Shown in pieces: positions 46,948 to 58,690 of a stretch of 64,000 bases of DNA (its first letter is position 1; the number at the start of each line of letters is the position of its first letter). Source of the stretch: Flammula alnicola (lineage: Eukaryota > Basidiomycota > Agaricomycetes > Agaricales > Strophariaceae); NCBI GenBank assembly GCA_015499995.1, contig JADNRV010000143.1, positions 62,001 through 126,000 on the forward strand, written 5' to 3'. Below the pieces are notes generated by a model that was not told where the DNA came from, ran no database searches, and saw only the letters and a list, made by a program, of their open reading frames with translations. The position numbers and the translations under genes were made by a program.

Positions 46948-49900
46948 TCGTCCGCTTCTTTTGATATAAAGTGCTGAGCAAGTGGATAATCACTTTCCTT
47001 CAGAAATGATTTCCATAGATCCTTGAAGAAACGAGCACGTAGAACCATCTTGATTCGTTCAGCATGCGAAATTTGGCGACTCTGGTACGCGTCGATCAAC
47101 TCTCCAAAAACAAAGAGATAAATGATCAATCCAAGTTCATCGGGCAGATTCTCTAGTGCAAACTCCAACGTGCGACCCGAGAATAGCCTCGCTGCTGCTC
47201 GGTCGTCTTGCCGGTCAAGCTTTTCCACGTCCCGGGAATATAATGGTGAGTCGCCAATGAAAGCCAAGTTTCGAACTTGCTCATAGTACACCACTTTTCT
47301 GCCTAAGGTGAAACATTTGGATCCACTGAACATTCCATTTCGACCAGTTTTACGGGCATGCTTCGAATCTTGAATGATGGCTATAGCATGCTCTTGAATT
47401 CGTAAAATTTCAATTTGGAGAGGTGGTTGGGAGGTGTCAGGATGTGGAATACGGTGATAAGTATAAGAGGCGAAATTCTTGCGAACAAGTTCTCGCCGTG
47501 CTTCGCGTTCTACTGTTGTCCCGTCAGACCCCAATGAGATGATCCTAAAATTTGAAGGGGGTAAGATAAGAAGTTTGAGAAGCAATATCTCCATGTCCGC
47601 AAGTTCGGGAGCCTTCATCTTGGATGATATTGGTGAGGTGGCTAAAATCAAAGGCGGGACATGTGGTAGTGGAATGCTCAACGTCCAGAGGCGTAATTTC
47701 GGCGCCTTTGAGTCCGATGCATCTGCAATTTGTGCTTGTAAGAGATTGATGTCTGTTACTTCCATCGGCTCCCCAATACTCCCTAACAAAAACCACTTTT
47801 CCTTCTCAGTGTCATAATATGGCCGGAGAGCAGGTAAAAGTTTAGTGTCATCGACACCAGAGGCAAGAGGAGCATCTTCCGGATAATTATAATCCTTTAG
47901 GTACTGCTTTGCTCGTTCAAGGGTTTTCGAGTTCACCCCTTGCATGAAGGAAGGTTTTAGAGATCTAATCTTGGCGAAGCTGCGCTCTGATCGGCCAGCG
48001 AAAGCTGATACAAATGATCGATAGGCTTCAGGACGAATGCATTGCAATTCATGAAGCCAGTCGTTAAATGCTGGCGGATAGTGCATATTTTGCATTCCAT
48101 GGTTATGCGCCTCTCGATTAACCTTTTCTGTCATTACTTCCACCAAGCCGAGGAAGACAGGTTTATCATCATAACTGCCTGCTAAAAATTGACGTGCAAA
48201 GCGGTGAAAGATATCCTTCTTTTTCCTTGAATTATATTGATCAGTAGTGGATTCTTCCTCCGATTCCTTCAAAAGATTTCAGTTTTTATTATATTGTTGA
48301 AAGCTGCAAATGAGACTTACGTCTGAATCTTCAAAGAGTTGTGCGAGCCCTTTATTTTTAGCGTACATCTGTCCCAGGGCAGCATTTTGATATTGGTGAG
48401 GAACAAAAATGCGATCTTTATCCTGCGGAACTTCACAGTGAATGGCTGTAACAAATGCTCGCAAAGAGAGAAGCTGTTTGCATGAGCTGCACAGAGGAAT
48501 ACCATCCTCAGGATTGTTACCGACAGGTAGAGATACCTGTCCCAAGCATGAACGCTCTCCGATGGCAACAACACGCTTTAGATTATGTTCATTTCGCCAA
48601 CGGTGGGTCTGAATTTGCTCCAATCGAATGGCCTCCCGCTGAAGACTGGTTAATCCAGAAAGTACTTCTGTTTGGAATAGTCTTTGGGATATCTTTTGCT
48701 CGCTTATTCCACCAGCAGATAATGTCGATACCCATTTCAAGTATTGTTTAATCCGAGGGTCATCTGTCTCCGTCAAACCAGGGCATGGCCAAGTTTTGGG
48801 TGCCAGTTTTTCATTTCTCTGTGTCAGTCTGATTTTAACTGAAAGCGGTGGAGCAAGGGCCTGCATTGCTTCAAGCGTCTGCGTATTTGCGGCTGGATTT
48901 GATGGCTTTTTCGCTTCACATCGTTTGATATGATTTTTGAATACCGTAAGGTCATAAACAGTTGCCATGACCAACCATTGAGAGCATCTTGAGTGGCATA
49001 CTAGACGTGCTTTAGTAGCATCAGTTTCATTAACCTCTGCATGAGCATCGAAGTCCCGCAATTTGCTGAGATATTTCCCCCACTTCAAAGTGTCGCGAAT
49101 AAATGTTCCCGCTAGAACTTGCTTGTTCATTGCACGTTTGGCGATTGCAGTACGGCTGCCCTCATCATCCTCTTTGACAGGCTTTTCAACCCTGGGAGGC
49201 TTATCATTTCCACGCAGCTTCTTTGTGGGTGGCTCTTGTGGATCTGACGGGCTCGATTTTTCCACGGCTCGATCTCGTTTTTTAGAAGGCTTCCGAGGAA
49301 GGAAAAAGGAATGCACTGCAGAACTTTTAGTCGGCATAGGTTCTGCTTCTGTGTTGCCTGTGGCACTATCTGAATCAATGAGCGCTGCTTCTTGGTTTGG
49401 AAGAGCCATTTCTGCTTCGCTATCGACTTCCATGCCAGTGTCTGACATCACAGGTTCTTGAGAAAGTGGAGGTGCACCTGGCAGAGTATCGACCACCGTA
49501 TCCAATGGCATCTGTTCATTTGAACTTCCTGTCGCTGGAAAGCAGAATTCCATGGTATCTAAAAACTCCTCCATGCGAATTATGTCGCGCTTTTTTTCAG
49601 TCCAGAGTTCAGTACCGAATAGGGCATGCTTCACAGTGTTAACTGCAATAATAGGGCATGAGTATCCATCTGTTTGCTGTGTGCATTCAAGATCATTGCA
49701 ATAGGTAATTGATGGATTGGATTTCAGATTATAGGAAATAAAAGACTTGATGCCTTTTGACAGGGATTTGGGACGAGTACGACCAATAGAGTCTCCCCAT
49801 CGTACAGCAACCCCAGAAGATGATGTCTTTATCTGAAGAACTGCCCAATGCCGTGGAGGAGAGTATGCCACCACTAATACTGTCATTTTGGTAGGATGGT

Positions 49901-51120
49901 TCTGAAGGTATTCCCTGACTGCTTTGACATCCGTTGAGGCGACGTGGTGATTATAGTTCTCCATGCAGTCAGAATGGAGAAAATCAGCAAACGTAGTGCA
50001 GGCAACTATGGTGCTATTAGTCAGGTGGTCATTGTGCAAACGAATTTTGACGCGTTCAAGGAGTGTATCAACCTGACTTCCTGAAAGTTCTTTTCGAGAA
50101 AAGAAGTCAGCCATTTCAGTGATACGGGCATGTCGTCCAAGTGCAGGAAGATAGCCGTGCCATGTAGCAGTGTTGAGAGTGTTTTCGATCCGTTTGTGAA
50201 CCTCCTTTGGAAAACCTTTCTTCGTAGCTAACCATTCCTTTGCATCGATCCAGGCTACCTTCGCTGCCGCAGCTTCGAGAAGAAAGTCCCAGAAGTCAAG
50301 CGCTTCAAATGGTAGAAATATATTCTTATGCGACCAATCTGTAATTGAAATTTTCCCTTCAAGCATTGCCTGCCCAGCCACTGCACGGAGTCGCGTAAGG
50401 AATTCGCGAGAAGGAATGTCCCGCTTGATCAAAAAGGCTGTTGTGGTATTCAGATTGGTGTCTGAAAAACAAGAAATTGGTGATTTGAAGACCGTCACAT
50501 TTGAGATCGGTGGAAGAGCAATTTCGACAAGCTCAGAAATCTTGAGCTCTCGGGAAGGAAGGAGTTTTTTGGAGTCTTTTGAAAGTGACAGCCTTTGGAG
50601 GAGTTCGTTGGATACAAAATCAGGTACGTCCTTGTATAATTTTCCTGTCTTGATCCACGACGAGACATCCCCAGGTTGATCAGATAGCGTAAGGTCATTA
50701 ACCTTAGAGGCTTCAGTTGACATAACTGAAGGGTGAATTTGGAGATGTAGAATGCGTTGAGGGTGATAGAGTTAGAGTTTCGGTGTGCACAGGGGATTCA
50801 ATAACTAATCTACAGCAAATTTTAGGCCATTAAGCAACTATGTGCCACTGAGTGTATATGAATCAACCATATTTCAATTCCACCATTGTTCAAATTCTGA
50901 AATGTGGGGGTCAGCTGGGCCAACCAAGTGCGATAAGGTCCAAGACCAACTGATACCTGGCCCATGACCAGTGTATGGTATCCAACCTTACCATGGATCC
51001 AGGGTTCTTGGGTGGACGGGCGACATAGAGGTAGCAATAAAAATTTGCCGGTCCATAGGTGACACCTGTATGGTAATATCCGAGCTCGCACGGCCTTTGG
51101 CCGCGCTCATGGGTGGACCC

Positions 51121-51155
51121 GTATCCTACCTATAAGGGCATTATCAGGGGTCCTG
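51121..51155 (-). repeat. Right terminal inverted repeat of the 8.1-kb transposon
   Basis: Inverted copy of 43011-43045 with two differences; both differences weaken the internal CAGGAC/GTCCTG fold seen in the left end. Confidence 0.9.
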
Positions 51156-51161
51156 TCAATT

Positions 51162-52146
51162 CAAGCTCAGCCAAGCCACGTGATCGTGTTGCTTTGAAGT
51201 TCAAATATTAATGTTAACGTTCAACGTTCGACCAAACAATCTGCATCTCTTCCTTCCCAACCATCACGTATGTACCCCATCCATATCGTCATCCCCCATC
51301 CATCTGCAACCTCGACCATGGCTAACGACCACCACCAACGATGTCTGCAGCATAGTGCTGCCTCTCCGTTGACCCCCCGCCCAGTGCTCTCCTCGTCGCC
51401 GACGCGCTAAACAGTCCCAAATCTCAGTGGTGCCGCATTGGAAGGGTCCAAAAGGAGTTGAGAATGAGCAGGTAAAGTGGCATTTCACCTCCATTCGACA
51501 TAATTAACCCATCCCCAGTTATTATAGACTTCGACGGCAGGGCTCAACCAGTGCCATGTCATCACAGGTGATGCGACCTTCTACAATGATGATAAACCAT
51601 CACATAGTACGTGGAGGCCAACTTTTACAGCTAACTTCATATAGGGTATTCGGCCACCGTGCATTAGCTGTTCGACTTCAAATGGACATGCAACACCTGA
51701 TAGCGACAAGACCGCCAGCAGACACGCAACAAAGAAAAGGTAAGCCGCGCCTGCCGATCCTCTGCCTCCCATTCGCTGACCATGATGACAGCGAGCGATA
51801 ATGGCTGGCCTGCGAATATGTTACCATTATTCGTGTATCACTAGCGCTGTGATGTAAATCTGAACCTCTAATGGACATGCGGGATAGTGTAGGAACAGAA
51901 CGGTAAGCTGCCGCTGTCAGTGTGAAAAGATGTTCACTTGGGTTTCGCCGGAATGTACTTTATTCGGGCTATTCCAATTTATTCTAGAAATTAGTTCCAA
52001 ATGCAAATATCTCAACTTATGTAGTAAATGAGATAAATTAAATTTGACTTGGAGCTTAAGAGGATAGCCTGGTTGACAGTAAGTTCTTTGTAGTCAAACA
52101 AAGAGTTGTAAGATGAAAGACGTAAGATGTAAGAAGTTAATGAAGG
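51162..52146. other. Gene-poor flank right of the large transposon
   Basis: Only short ORFs; a 30-codon frame at about 51319 (+) ends quickly. Some GC-rich sequence to 51900, AT-rich after. Nothing supported. Confidence 0.4.
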
Positions 52147-52490
52147 AACTTCTTATTAGATAGACAGAGAGACGTAGAGCGTATTAAAGTAAGAAGTAAA
52201 CGATGGAACTTCTTAATAGACAGAGAAATGTAGAGCGTAGATGTAAGAAGTAAGTACAAAGAGACTTCTTAATAGACAGAGAGACGTAGAGCGTAGACTT
52301 AAGAAGTGAATACGAAGGGACTTCTTAATAGATGGACAGTTGTAGAGCGTAAAGACGTAAGAAGTAATACGAAGGGACTTCTTAATAGACGGACAGTTGT
52401 AGAGCGTAAAGACGTAAGAAGTAATATGAAGGAACTTCTTAATAGACGATAAGACGGAAGAAGTAGCGGTATACTTCTTATAAGTGACGT
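52147..52490. repeat. Minisatellite, about 57-bp unit, six copies
   Basis: ACTTCTTAATAGAC recurs at 52208, 52264, 52320, 52377 and 52434, with a diverged copy at 52148. Each unit also carries 'gtagagcgta' and 'gtaagaagt', so every unit pairs AAGAAGT with ACTTCTT of the next and can form a ladder of small hairpins. Confidence 0.85.
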
Positions 52491-52831
52491 TAAGTAATTC
52501 GGAAGATGATAAGACTGAAGAAGTAACGATATACTTCTTTGAATTCAATAGACGATAAGTTCAACTCTCAGTTGAACTTGTATTTACAGATAGACTTAGA
52601 TTCGCGCTAGTCAATTGATAACTTTAAGTGGTAATTGGTATGATGATATTTCAAGGGGAAACGGTCAGTTATTTATACTAATTCTATCTAGTGGCTGTGC
52701 TAGGACTTTAATGTGCTTTGAATAAGCGCCGAGAGTGTTATTGGTAAGATTATTACTCATCTGCACAGTTATGATTATCAAGCGCGCAGCTTTGCACAGT
52801 CAAGCTTACCAAGCCCTCAGTTATGCTTATT

Positions 52832-52936
52832 GAGCGCTTATCAAGCACATGGTTATGATTACTGAGCGCTTATCAAGCACATGGGTATGATTACTGAGCG
52901 CTTATCAAGCACATGGGTATGATTACTGAGCGCTTA
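52832..52936. repeat. 32-bp tandem repeat, GAGCGCTTA type
   Basis: GAGCGCTTA starts at 52832, 52864, 52896 and 52928, a perfect 32-bp period, with 'tcaagcacatgggtatgatta' between. Related but diverged units lie at 52720-52830 and, inverted, at 58510-58690. Confidence 0.85.
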
Positions 52937-53079
52937 CATCAGGAAAATGAAGTTTTTCCTCAGAGAAACTCAGGCTGCTCTAGACATCTCTAAAGACTCT
53001 AAAGACTACAAAGACTCAAAGCTTCTCAGGCATCTTTGAAATCTAAGTGACTTGGTAACTATTTTCTCAAAGACGTCTC

Positions 53080-53310
53080 AAAGCCACTCCACTTGCTTTG
53101 AAAGCAAAACCAAAGACATCTGAAAGCAGAACTAAAGCCATCCCAAAGCAAAACCAAAGCAACCCAAAGCAACCTAAAGCACTCTCAAAGCAGGTCCAAA
53201 GCAATCCAAAGCACTCTCAAAGCAGGTCCAAAGCAACCTAGAGCAGTTGTAGAGCAGTTAAAGAGCAGTCAAAGATCTTTCAATGCTGCCCAAAGTACTG
53301 AGAGGGCTCT
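53080..53310. repeat. Short-period AAAGCA satellite
   Basis: About twenty irregular copies of an 11-12 bp unit of the form CAAAGCAACC, including an exact longer duplication 'actctcaaagcaggtccaaag'. Similar 'agcaacccaaagcagccc' sequence occurs at 58405-58430. Confidence 0.8.
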
Positions 53311-54199
53311 TTAGATGCATGCATTTCTGTCTTACTTTATAAACTTTATAACAAACAACTATATTTGAGTTCCTACTACATAAGTACAACCTAGATAGTA
53401 AAATACCCTAGTCTACATATGATTCTTGTCATTACCGCTCATCAATACTTCCCATGGCACTATTGCCAGCCTTGTTCGTCACCCCATGCCCCAGGTCATA
53501 TTGTTGATGAGGCGGCAGGTGCTTATTCAGGTGCTTGGTGATCAAACAAGGGTGAGGCGGTGGCCTCAAGCCCTGATCTCAAGGAAAAAGCGGGTAGATG
53601 CTTGGTCTTGTTGTCGATGGCGCAGGCAGTGATGGGCAGGCAGTACGAAATCTGCTCGACAAGGAGGGATGTAGCACCACACCCATTCTTGTCAGGCCAG
53701 GTGCCATAGAACACTTCAACGAGGACAGCTTGAGAGGTCTGGATGAGGGGTTAGAAAGGGAGAATGGACGGGGGATACGACGCACTTTTCTCAGATCCCA
53801 GCTCCTCATTTCTGGATGCATACTGGTCCTTCAGAGTACTGATGAACCAGTGCAGGACAGCCAGTGCATGGTCATGGCCGGGCTTGGCATCTGCGATGGC
53901 CACGAAATAGTCAGGCTGCTCGCACCAGTATGCTGCAAAACATCAGGATGAACACGATATGGATGGATGAATGCACGTACCAGGGAACTCGGTGAGAGAT
54001 GTAGGTGAGAGGATAAAGGGAGGTGCAGTGAGTGAGGAGAAATCATCAGAAAAGGAGGCAATGGATTTGAGGAACGAGGTCCAGCTGCCTCGCTGAGAGG
54101 CAGGAACGGCCTGGACAGAGAGTTAGCATGCATGAGATAGGAGAAGAGATGGCAACTTCTCCTGCAGCGGAACCGGCATATGAAATGATGGTGGCAGTG

Positions 54200-54740
54200 G
54201 CGGCAGTTGCTGCTGCTGTTGGCCCTCATCGTATCAAAATGGACAATGACCCTCCTCGCATCAAAACGGTGGTGGTGGTGGCAGCAGTTGTTGCTGTCCC
54301 TCCTAGTCATATCAAAATGGCAGCGGCGGCAGCGGTCCTCGTTGTCGTATCAAAACAGCAGGCTGCTGTCCCTCCTTGTCATATTGAAATGACGGTGGCA
54401 GTGGCAGCGACGGTTGCGATGATGGTGGCCCTCGTCGTCATGTTAAAATGGCGGTGGCAGCAGTGGCGGTTGCTGCTGCTGTCCCTGCTCGTTGTATCGA
54501 CGCCTGCCCGCCTTGGCGGCATGGTCATTGTGCTTGCACCTGTGCCAGCATTGTGCTGCGGTGCCATGGTTGCGGCTGCGCTGGTCTTGGGTGCTTCAGC
54601 TGTGGTGGTGCCGCTGCTGCTGGCAGAGGTTGGGATGAGGGACGAGGGTTCTGCGATGACATCCTTCTTATCGTATCGAAACGGCGGTGGTGGCGGTGGC
54701 GGCCCTCATTGTCATATTGAAACGGCGGTGGGTTCCTCTC
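54200..54740. repeat. GC-rich minisatellite, about 57-60 bp unit
   Basis: Repeated units read roughly CCTCGTCGTATCAAAATGGCGGTGGCAGCAG. Clear starts lie near 54226, 54298, 54336, 54387 and 54437, with diverged units at 54675 and 54706. Related single units occur inverted at 57358-57400 and at 60330-60405. The long open frames across it encode only Val/Ala/Met-rich repeats and are treated as non-coding. Confidence 0.75.
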
Positions 54741-55214
54741 CAGCTCGCCTTCATCATATCCACGCAGCAGCGGCTGGTTGGGGAGCGGGGTGCCACGTCG
54801 AAAAAGAAGGTAGTATGGGGTGGTGGTGAGCCTGGAGGAAGAGTAGTGGGTGGCAGATGTTGGGACGAGGCGGTCATCGCAGCATCGTCGTTGCAGCAGC
54901 AGTGGAGTCATCCGGCTGTCGCCTCATCGTCACCGCGTCTGCCCGCCCCTTTACCGTCACTTGCCTTGCTGCGCCCACCTCACATCGCTGCACCTGGTGT
55001 CATGAAGGGGGGTGGATATGTGGCAGCCGTTGTACGATATGCCCAAGGTAGCTGTGGTAGCTGGGGTTGTCAGACTGGAGGCAATCATAATGGGTGTGGG
55101 CATGTGGGCGTTGCAGCTGCCAAGAGGCAGGCTGCGGGTCATCTTGCTGAGCTGTGTCGAATGGGGCAGGCGAGGCTGGTGGTGGCAAGTTGACAGTGGT
55201 GGGCCGCTGCAGGT

Positions 55215-55490
55215 GTTCGAACAAACTTGAACATGGTCTGGTAAACCAGAGACAGACGTTCGAGAAGGAGACAATGACATGGTAAACGTCGTCGTCTCCT
55301 AGTACAGCCTATGGGTTGGATGGTAAGTAGCAAGTTACAGATGAATAACGGAATGAGTCGTAAGACCTGTTCCATGATGCACCTTGCAGATCTCCCTCTT
55401 CAAGGGTCTCCCCTTGTTCTCTCGCCACCCTCTCCACCCATTCTAAGTCTTCTAAATGACCCACATTGAGAGGAGGGGCAGGCGACCAGT
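55215..55490 (+). repeat. Stem-loop module, copy M1
   Basis: In order: stem A (TCTGG TAAA CCAGA, 55237-55250, inside GAAC...GTTC), stem B (GGAGAC...GTCTCC, 55267-55299), linker 'agcctatgggttgg', stem C (GGAATGAGTC...GACCTGTTCC, 55350-55373, imperfect), then 'cagatctccctcttcaaggg' and a 3' border 'gaggaggggca'. Same order as M3 and M5. Confidence 0.7.
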
Positions 55491-56059
55491 CAGCCTTGTC
55501 CATTTACGTGGGTGTTGTGCAGTTGTCGTTGATGCCCCCGCGGTGTCGTGGGGTCGTCGATGCAACAGCGGCATCATGCGGTGGCCATCAATGCACCTGG
55601 GGCATCGTCGATTCATCATCGAGGGGAGTGGGCAGTGGGTGAAGCGATGGGGGCGCCTACGTGGCTTCTTCAGTGGACATTGCAGTAGTAGGTTGTAGTT
55701 CAATATTCAAATGTTCAAGACAAGTTGAAGTTGAAAAGTTCAACATTCACGTGGGTGGTCAGCTGACCGTGGAAAAAGTGGGACATGATGTCTGAAATCT
55801 CTTAAGTCCTACCTGACAGCTTGACGTCAGTGCATATGGTATCCCAAAACACTGCAACACTGACCTGTCCTGCTTCTTTACTCCAGAGCACACACCCCAC
55901 CCACCACTGCCTATCCACACATCCCTGTCTGTCCAAGTCGGGGATGCCTCGACGCTGCTTTGATGCGACCCGATGATGAGCCAATCGCGACCTCGACAGT
56001 GAGCGAGACGATGACTCCACAATGCTGCAATGGCCCGTGCATCAACGACTCCACGACAG

Positions 56060-56290
56060 TGCCTGTCGCTCGTTGAAGGTTGTAGGCTCGCTCTTGAAGG
56101 GTATAGGTGGGCATAGAGGGGACTAAGAAACCGAGGGGAGACCCTGGAAGAGGGAGACCCACGAGGTGAGTAGTGGAACGAGTCGTTTATATGACTCGTT
56201 CCATGGATTTGTTTCTCCACAGCCCACCACTCACCCCTCCACTTACAGGCCATATGACGAGATGAAGAATGTATTCTTCATCTCCTCATA
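56060..56290 (-). repeat. Stem-loop module, copy M2
   Basis: Minus strand: stem B is GAGATGAAGAAT/ATTCTTCATCTC with a 2-nt loop (56259-56284), then a spacer with 'gagtggtgggctgtgg'. Stem C follows (TGGAACGAGTC...GACTCGTTCCA, 56174-56203, perfect 11 bp) and then 'acctcgtgggtctccctctt'. Confidence 0.7.
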
Positions 56291-56394
56291 CAACGTCATC
56301 ATCGCTTGGGTGTGCCAGGCAATGCTCGTGTTCATACTTTCGACTTGCAACCCCACTGGCATCAGCTCGAGCGCCACCGCCTTCTATGCCCAAC

Positions 56395-56635
56395 AGTTCA
56401 CGCAGGCGATGACGCCACGATGCCGCGGGTGCAACGACAACGGTGCCACAATGGCGGGTGCACCGACAATAATGCTGCAACATCGGGTGCATCGACGATG
56501 ACACGACGATGCCGCGGGTGCGACAACAACAATGCCACGACGCTGCAACGGCGGGTGCAACGATGATGATGCAGCAATGGCGGGTGCATCGACGACAACA
56601 CCACGATGCCGCGGGTATAACACTGCTGCCCGTTT
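56395..56635. repeat. Minisatellite, GATGCCGCGGGTGCAACGAC type
   Basis: Units of about 25-35 bp built on GCGGGTGCAACGACAACG and GCGGGTGCATCGACGATG. Related arrays occur at 57680-57840 and, on the opposite strand, at 60165-60300 and 60980-61170. Trinucleotide-like GTC/GAC phasing keeps frames open by chance. Confidence 0.75.
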
Positions 56636-56884
56636 GACCGCTGCGGCTGTGTGAGGAGGGGCGAGGCAGACGGGTTCAGCCCCTCCATGTTCCTGGGTTC
56701 AGATCTAGTGCATGTATGCCATTGTCGTCGTCCTTGACCCCTACATCTGGAGAGGCAAGGAAGCACCCAAGCGATCGTGCAGGCGCTGGGCGACGCGTCC
56801 CATATACCCATTCCAGCATCTGCGTATTTGGCGCCTGCGATTCAACGTGCCGCACATTGGGGGTTACGGGTGCTGGTGGGGCGT

Positions 56885-57095
56885 TGGGATGGTGGGGTGA
56901 TGGGACCCACGAGGTGCGTCACGGAACGAGTCTTATGACTCGTTCCATTATTCATGTCTCCATAACATGCTACTTACCACCCAAGCCACAGGCTATACAA
57001 GGAGACAGCGACGTTAGTCACGTCGTTGTCTCCTCGACTGTTGTCTGGTTTACCGGACCACGTTCGAGTTTGCTCAGACACCTGCGACCACCCAC
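56885..57095 (-). repeat. Stem-loop module, copy M3
   Basis: Minus strand: stem A (GTCCGG..CCAGAC, 57043-57058), stem B (13 bp with one G-T pair, 57001-57033), linker 'agcctgtggcttgggtggta', stem C (GGAACGAGTC TTAT GACTCGTTCC, 56923-56946, perfect), then 'gcacctcgtgggtcccatca'. About 75-80 percent similar to M1 by eye. Confidence 0.7.
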
Positions 57096-58504
57096 CACGG
57101 CCAATGGCCACGACCCTCGCCGCTGCTGCCGTGATAAAACAGTGACAAATTGGTGTCTGCTGCTTTCGCGATACGTGGGTCTGACAGCGATGCGACGCCA
57201 TGACCACCTCACCCCACCTCCACCACAAAACACCCCCACATGTTGATCCGACATCAGGGGGTCTCAAAAGCCAAAACTGAGAGATCTCCAAGCGTCTCAG
57301 GTCGGCTGAGCACGAAGTCCACTGTCGCACCATCAACAAAGCTCTGGTGTTGAAATGCGCTCGCCGCTGCCACCGCCGGTTCGATATGACAATGAGGGGC
57401 CACTGTCCGATGAGGAAGGCAGCAGCAGCAGCGACCTGCTGCTGTTTTGAGGAGGGGCTGTGGGTTGCCGGTGCATCGATGATGACGACACCGCAGTTGC
57501 AGGTGCATCGTCGTCCTTGGCGCCTGCGCTGCCATACTCGAGTGGGCGTGCCTCGGGGGCGTCGATGTTGCCTATGCCAATGAGCATGGTATCGACGACA
57601 CGACGACAATGATGAGAACCCAGGATTTCGGTTGATGCATGGCACAGGCTATGCCCATCCATCCGGAATGACAATGATGCCACAACACTGCAGCTGCGGG
57701 TGCGATAATGATAACACCACGATGCCATGGGGGCAACGACAACGATGCCGCAATGGTATGTGCAACAACGACAATGCCCCGACGCCGCAACAGTGGGTGC
57801 ATTGACAACGACACAATGACACTGCGGGTGTGCACTGTGACCGCCCCCATTACAAGGACGATGACTGGCGAGGATGGCTGCTGATGGACTGTGAACAGAA
57901 CAGCTTGCCATGACCACTGACAGACTGTGACCACAACTGACAGATGGGTGTGGGTGCTGGCAAGCACGATGGATGGACAGTGAGCAAGTGGACTATGAGC
58001 CTCATTAGCACGACTGATGGTGACCGACCAGGTGGCAAGGTGGTGGAATAGGGCAGTACCTGCAATGCAAGGTAGGCGAGTGAGCAGTACATCCAAGCAT
58101 GCGTAGTCAGGAGATGCTGCTGCTAGGCAGTTTTTTATCATAACAGCTTCCTGATTCATAGTGTACATTTTATAATAAATATAAATTCATCAGATGATAG
58201 TAGTATTATATATAACTTCTCAATCTCAGGATGTTACAGCCTTACAGGGCGACTCAGAGCAACCCAAGTTACTCTATGATGGCTTATTGTAGCCTAGGAA
58301 AATTTAACTTACCTAAGTCAACATGGGATCAAAAGCCTGAGGAGATGAAGAGTCCAAGAGTGCTTTGGGGAACTGTAACTATGTCGAAAGACATCCAGAG
58401 ACACCCAGAGCAACCCAAAGCAGCCCAGGCTGCTTTGTATTGCTTTGGAAAAGTTGGAATTACCTAAGTTGATCTGGATCAAAAGTCGTTTTCCTGATGT
58501 AGCA

Positions 58505-58690
58505 ACTGCTCATGGGTTACCGTTTCTTGAGCGCTTAGCAACTGCACGGTTGTGATCATTTGAGCGCTTACCGTTTGTACGGTTACAGTCATCTGAACAC
58601 TGAGCAACTGCCTGGATACGGACATCGGAGCACTGAGCGACTGCATGGTTACGGTCATCTGAGCACTGAGCGATTGCGCAGATGTCTCTA
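58505..58690. repeat. Satellite related to the 32-bp GAGCGCTTA repeat
   Basis: Five to six diverged 32-36 bp units ('tgagcgcttagcaactgcac', 'gagcactgagcgactgcatg') that resemble, inverted, the array at 52832-52936. Confidence 0.7.

Larger units (their letters stand above)
43236..50723 (-). pseudogene. Ulp1-type protease / transposase fusion of the 8.1-kb element, interrupted
   Basis: ATG 50723 opens an 814-codon exon. Residues about 290-370 form a C48 (Ulp1-like) cysteine protease: catalytic His in 'PPRHWAVLQI', Asp in 'VRWGDSIGR', and Gln/Cys in 'QQTDGYSCPIIAV'. After a charged linker with nuclear-type signals ('PTKKLRGNDKPPR') and a C-x-x-C segment ('GIPLCSSCKQLLSLRAF'), an intron (about 48320-48273) leads to the transposase with 'IISLGSDGTTVER', 'QDSKHARKTGRNGMFSG' and, beyond the nested insertion, 'SEPDEHVFGFLRAS', a likely D...D...E catalytic set. 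The protein is broken by the LTR element at 45239-46947 and seems to carry a one-base shift in the A-run near 43605. Further C-terminal exons (44503-43236) are acidic then basic. Confidence 0.75.
43011..51155 (-). mobile_element. 8.1-kb DNA transposon with 35-bp TIRs and 6-bp target duplication
   Basis: Bounded by 35-bp terminal inverted repeats (43011-43045 and 51121-51155, 33 of 35 matching) that begin CAGGACCCC. The bases TCAATT occur directly outside both ends (43005-43010 and 51156-51161), a 6-bp target-site duplication. The coding capacity is on the minus strand: a protease-transposase gene (50723 to about 43236), itself split by a nested LTR element at 45239-46947. Subterminal motifs like ataggtggac recur inside both ends. 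The superfamily is unresolved: Ulp1-type proteases occur in several fungal DNA transposon groups, and 6-bp duplication does not settle it. Confidence 0.88.
52936..58500. mobile_element. Possible 5.6-kb inverted-repeat-bounded element
   Basis: ACATCAGGAAAATG at 52936 is inverted (one mismatch) at 58487-58500. Outside this pair on both sides lie related GAGCGCTTA-type satellites in opposite orientation, and inside both are AAAGCA-type repeats. No transposase is visible. It may be a non-autonomous element with repetitive subterminal regions or simply a palindromic satellite arrangement. Confidence 0.35.

Noticed and set aside
54128..54829. 233-codon Val/Ala-rich ORF
   Set aside because: It is a reading of the 57-60 bp minisatellite; composition and periodicity are those of the DNA repeat, and several other frames are also open.
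57333..58168. Overlapping 190-225 codon minus-strand ORFs
   Set aside because: Low-complexity reads of GTC/GAC-phased repeats without any domain; the ORFs overlap in different frames.
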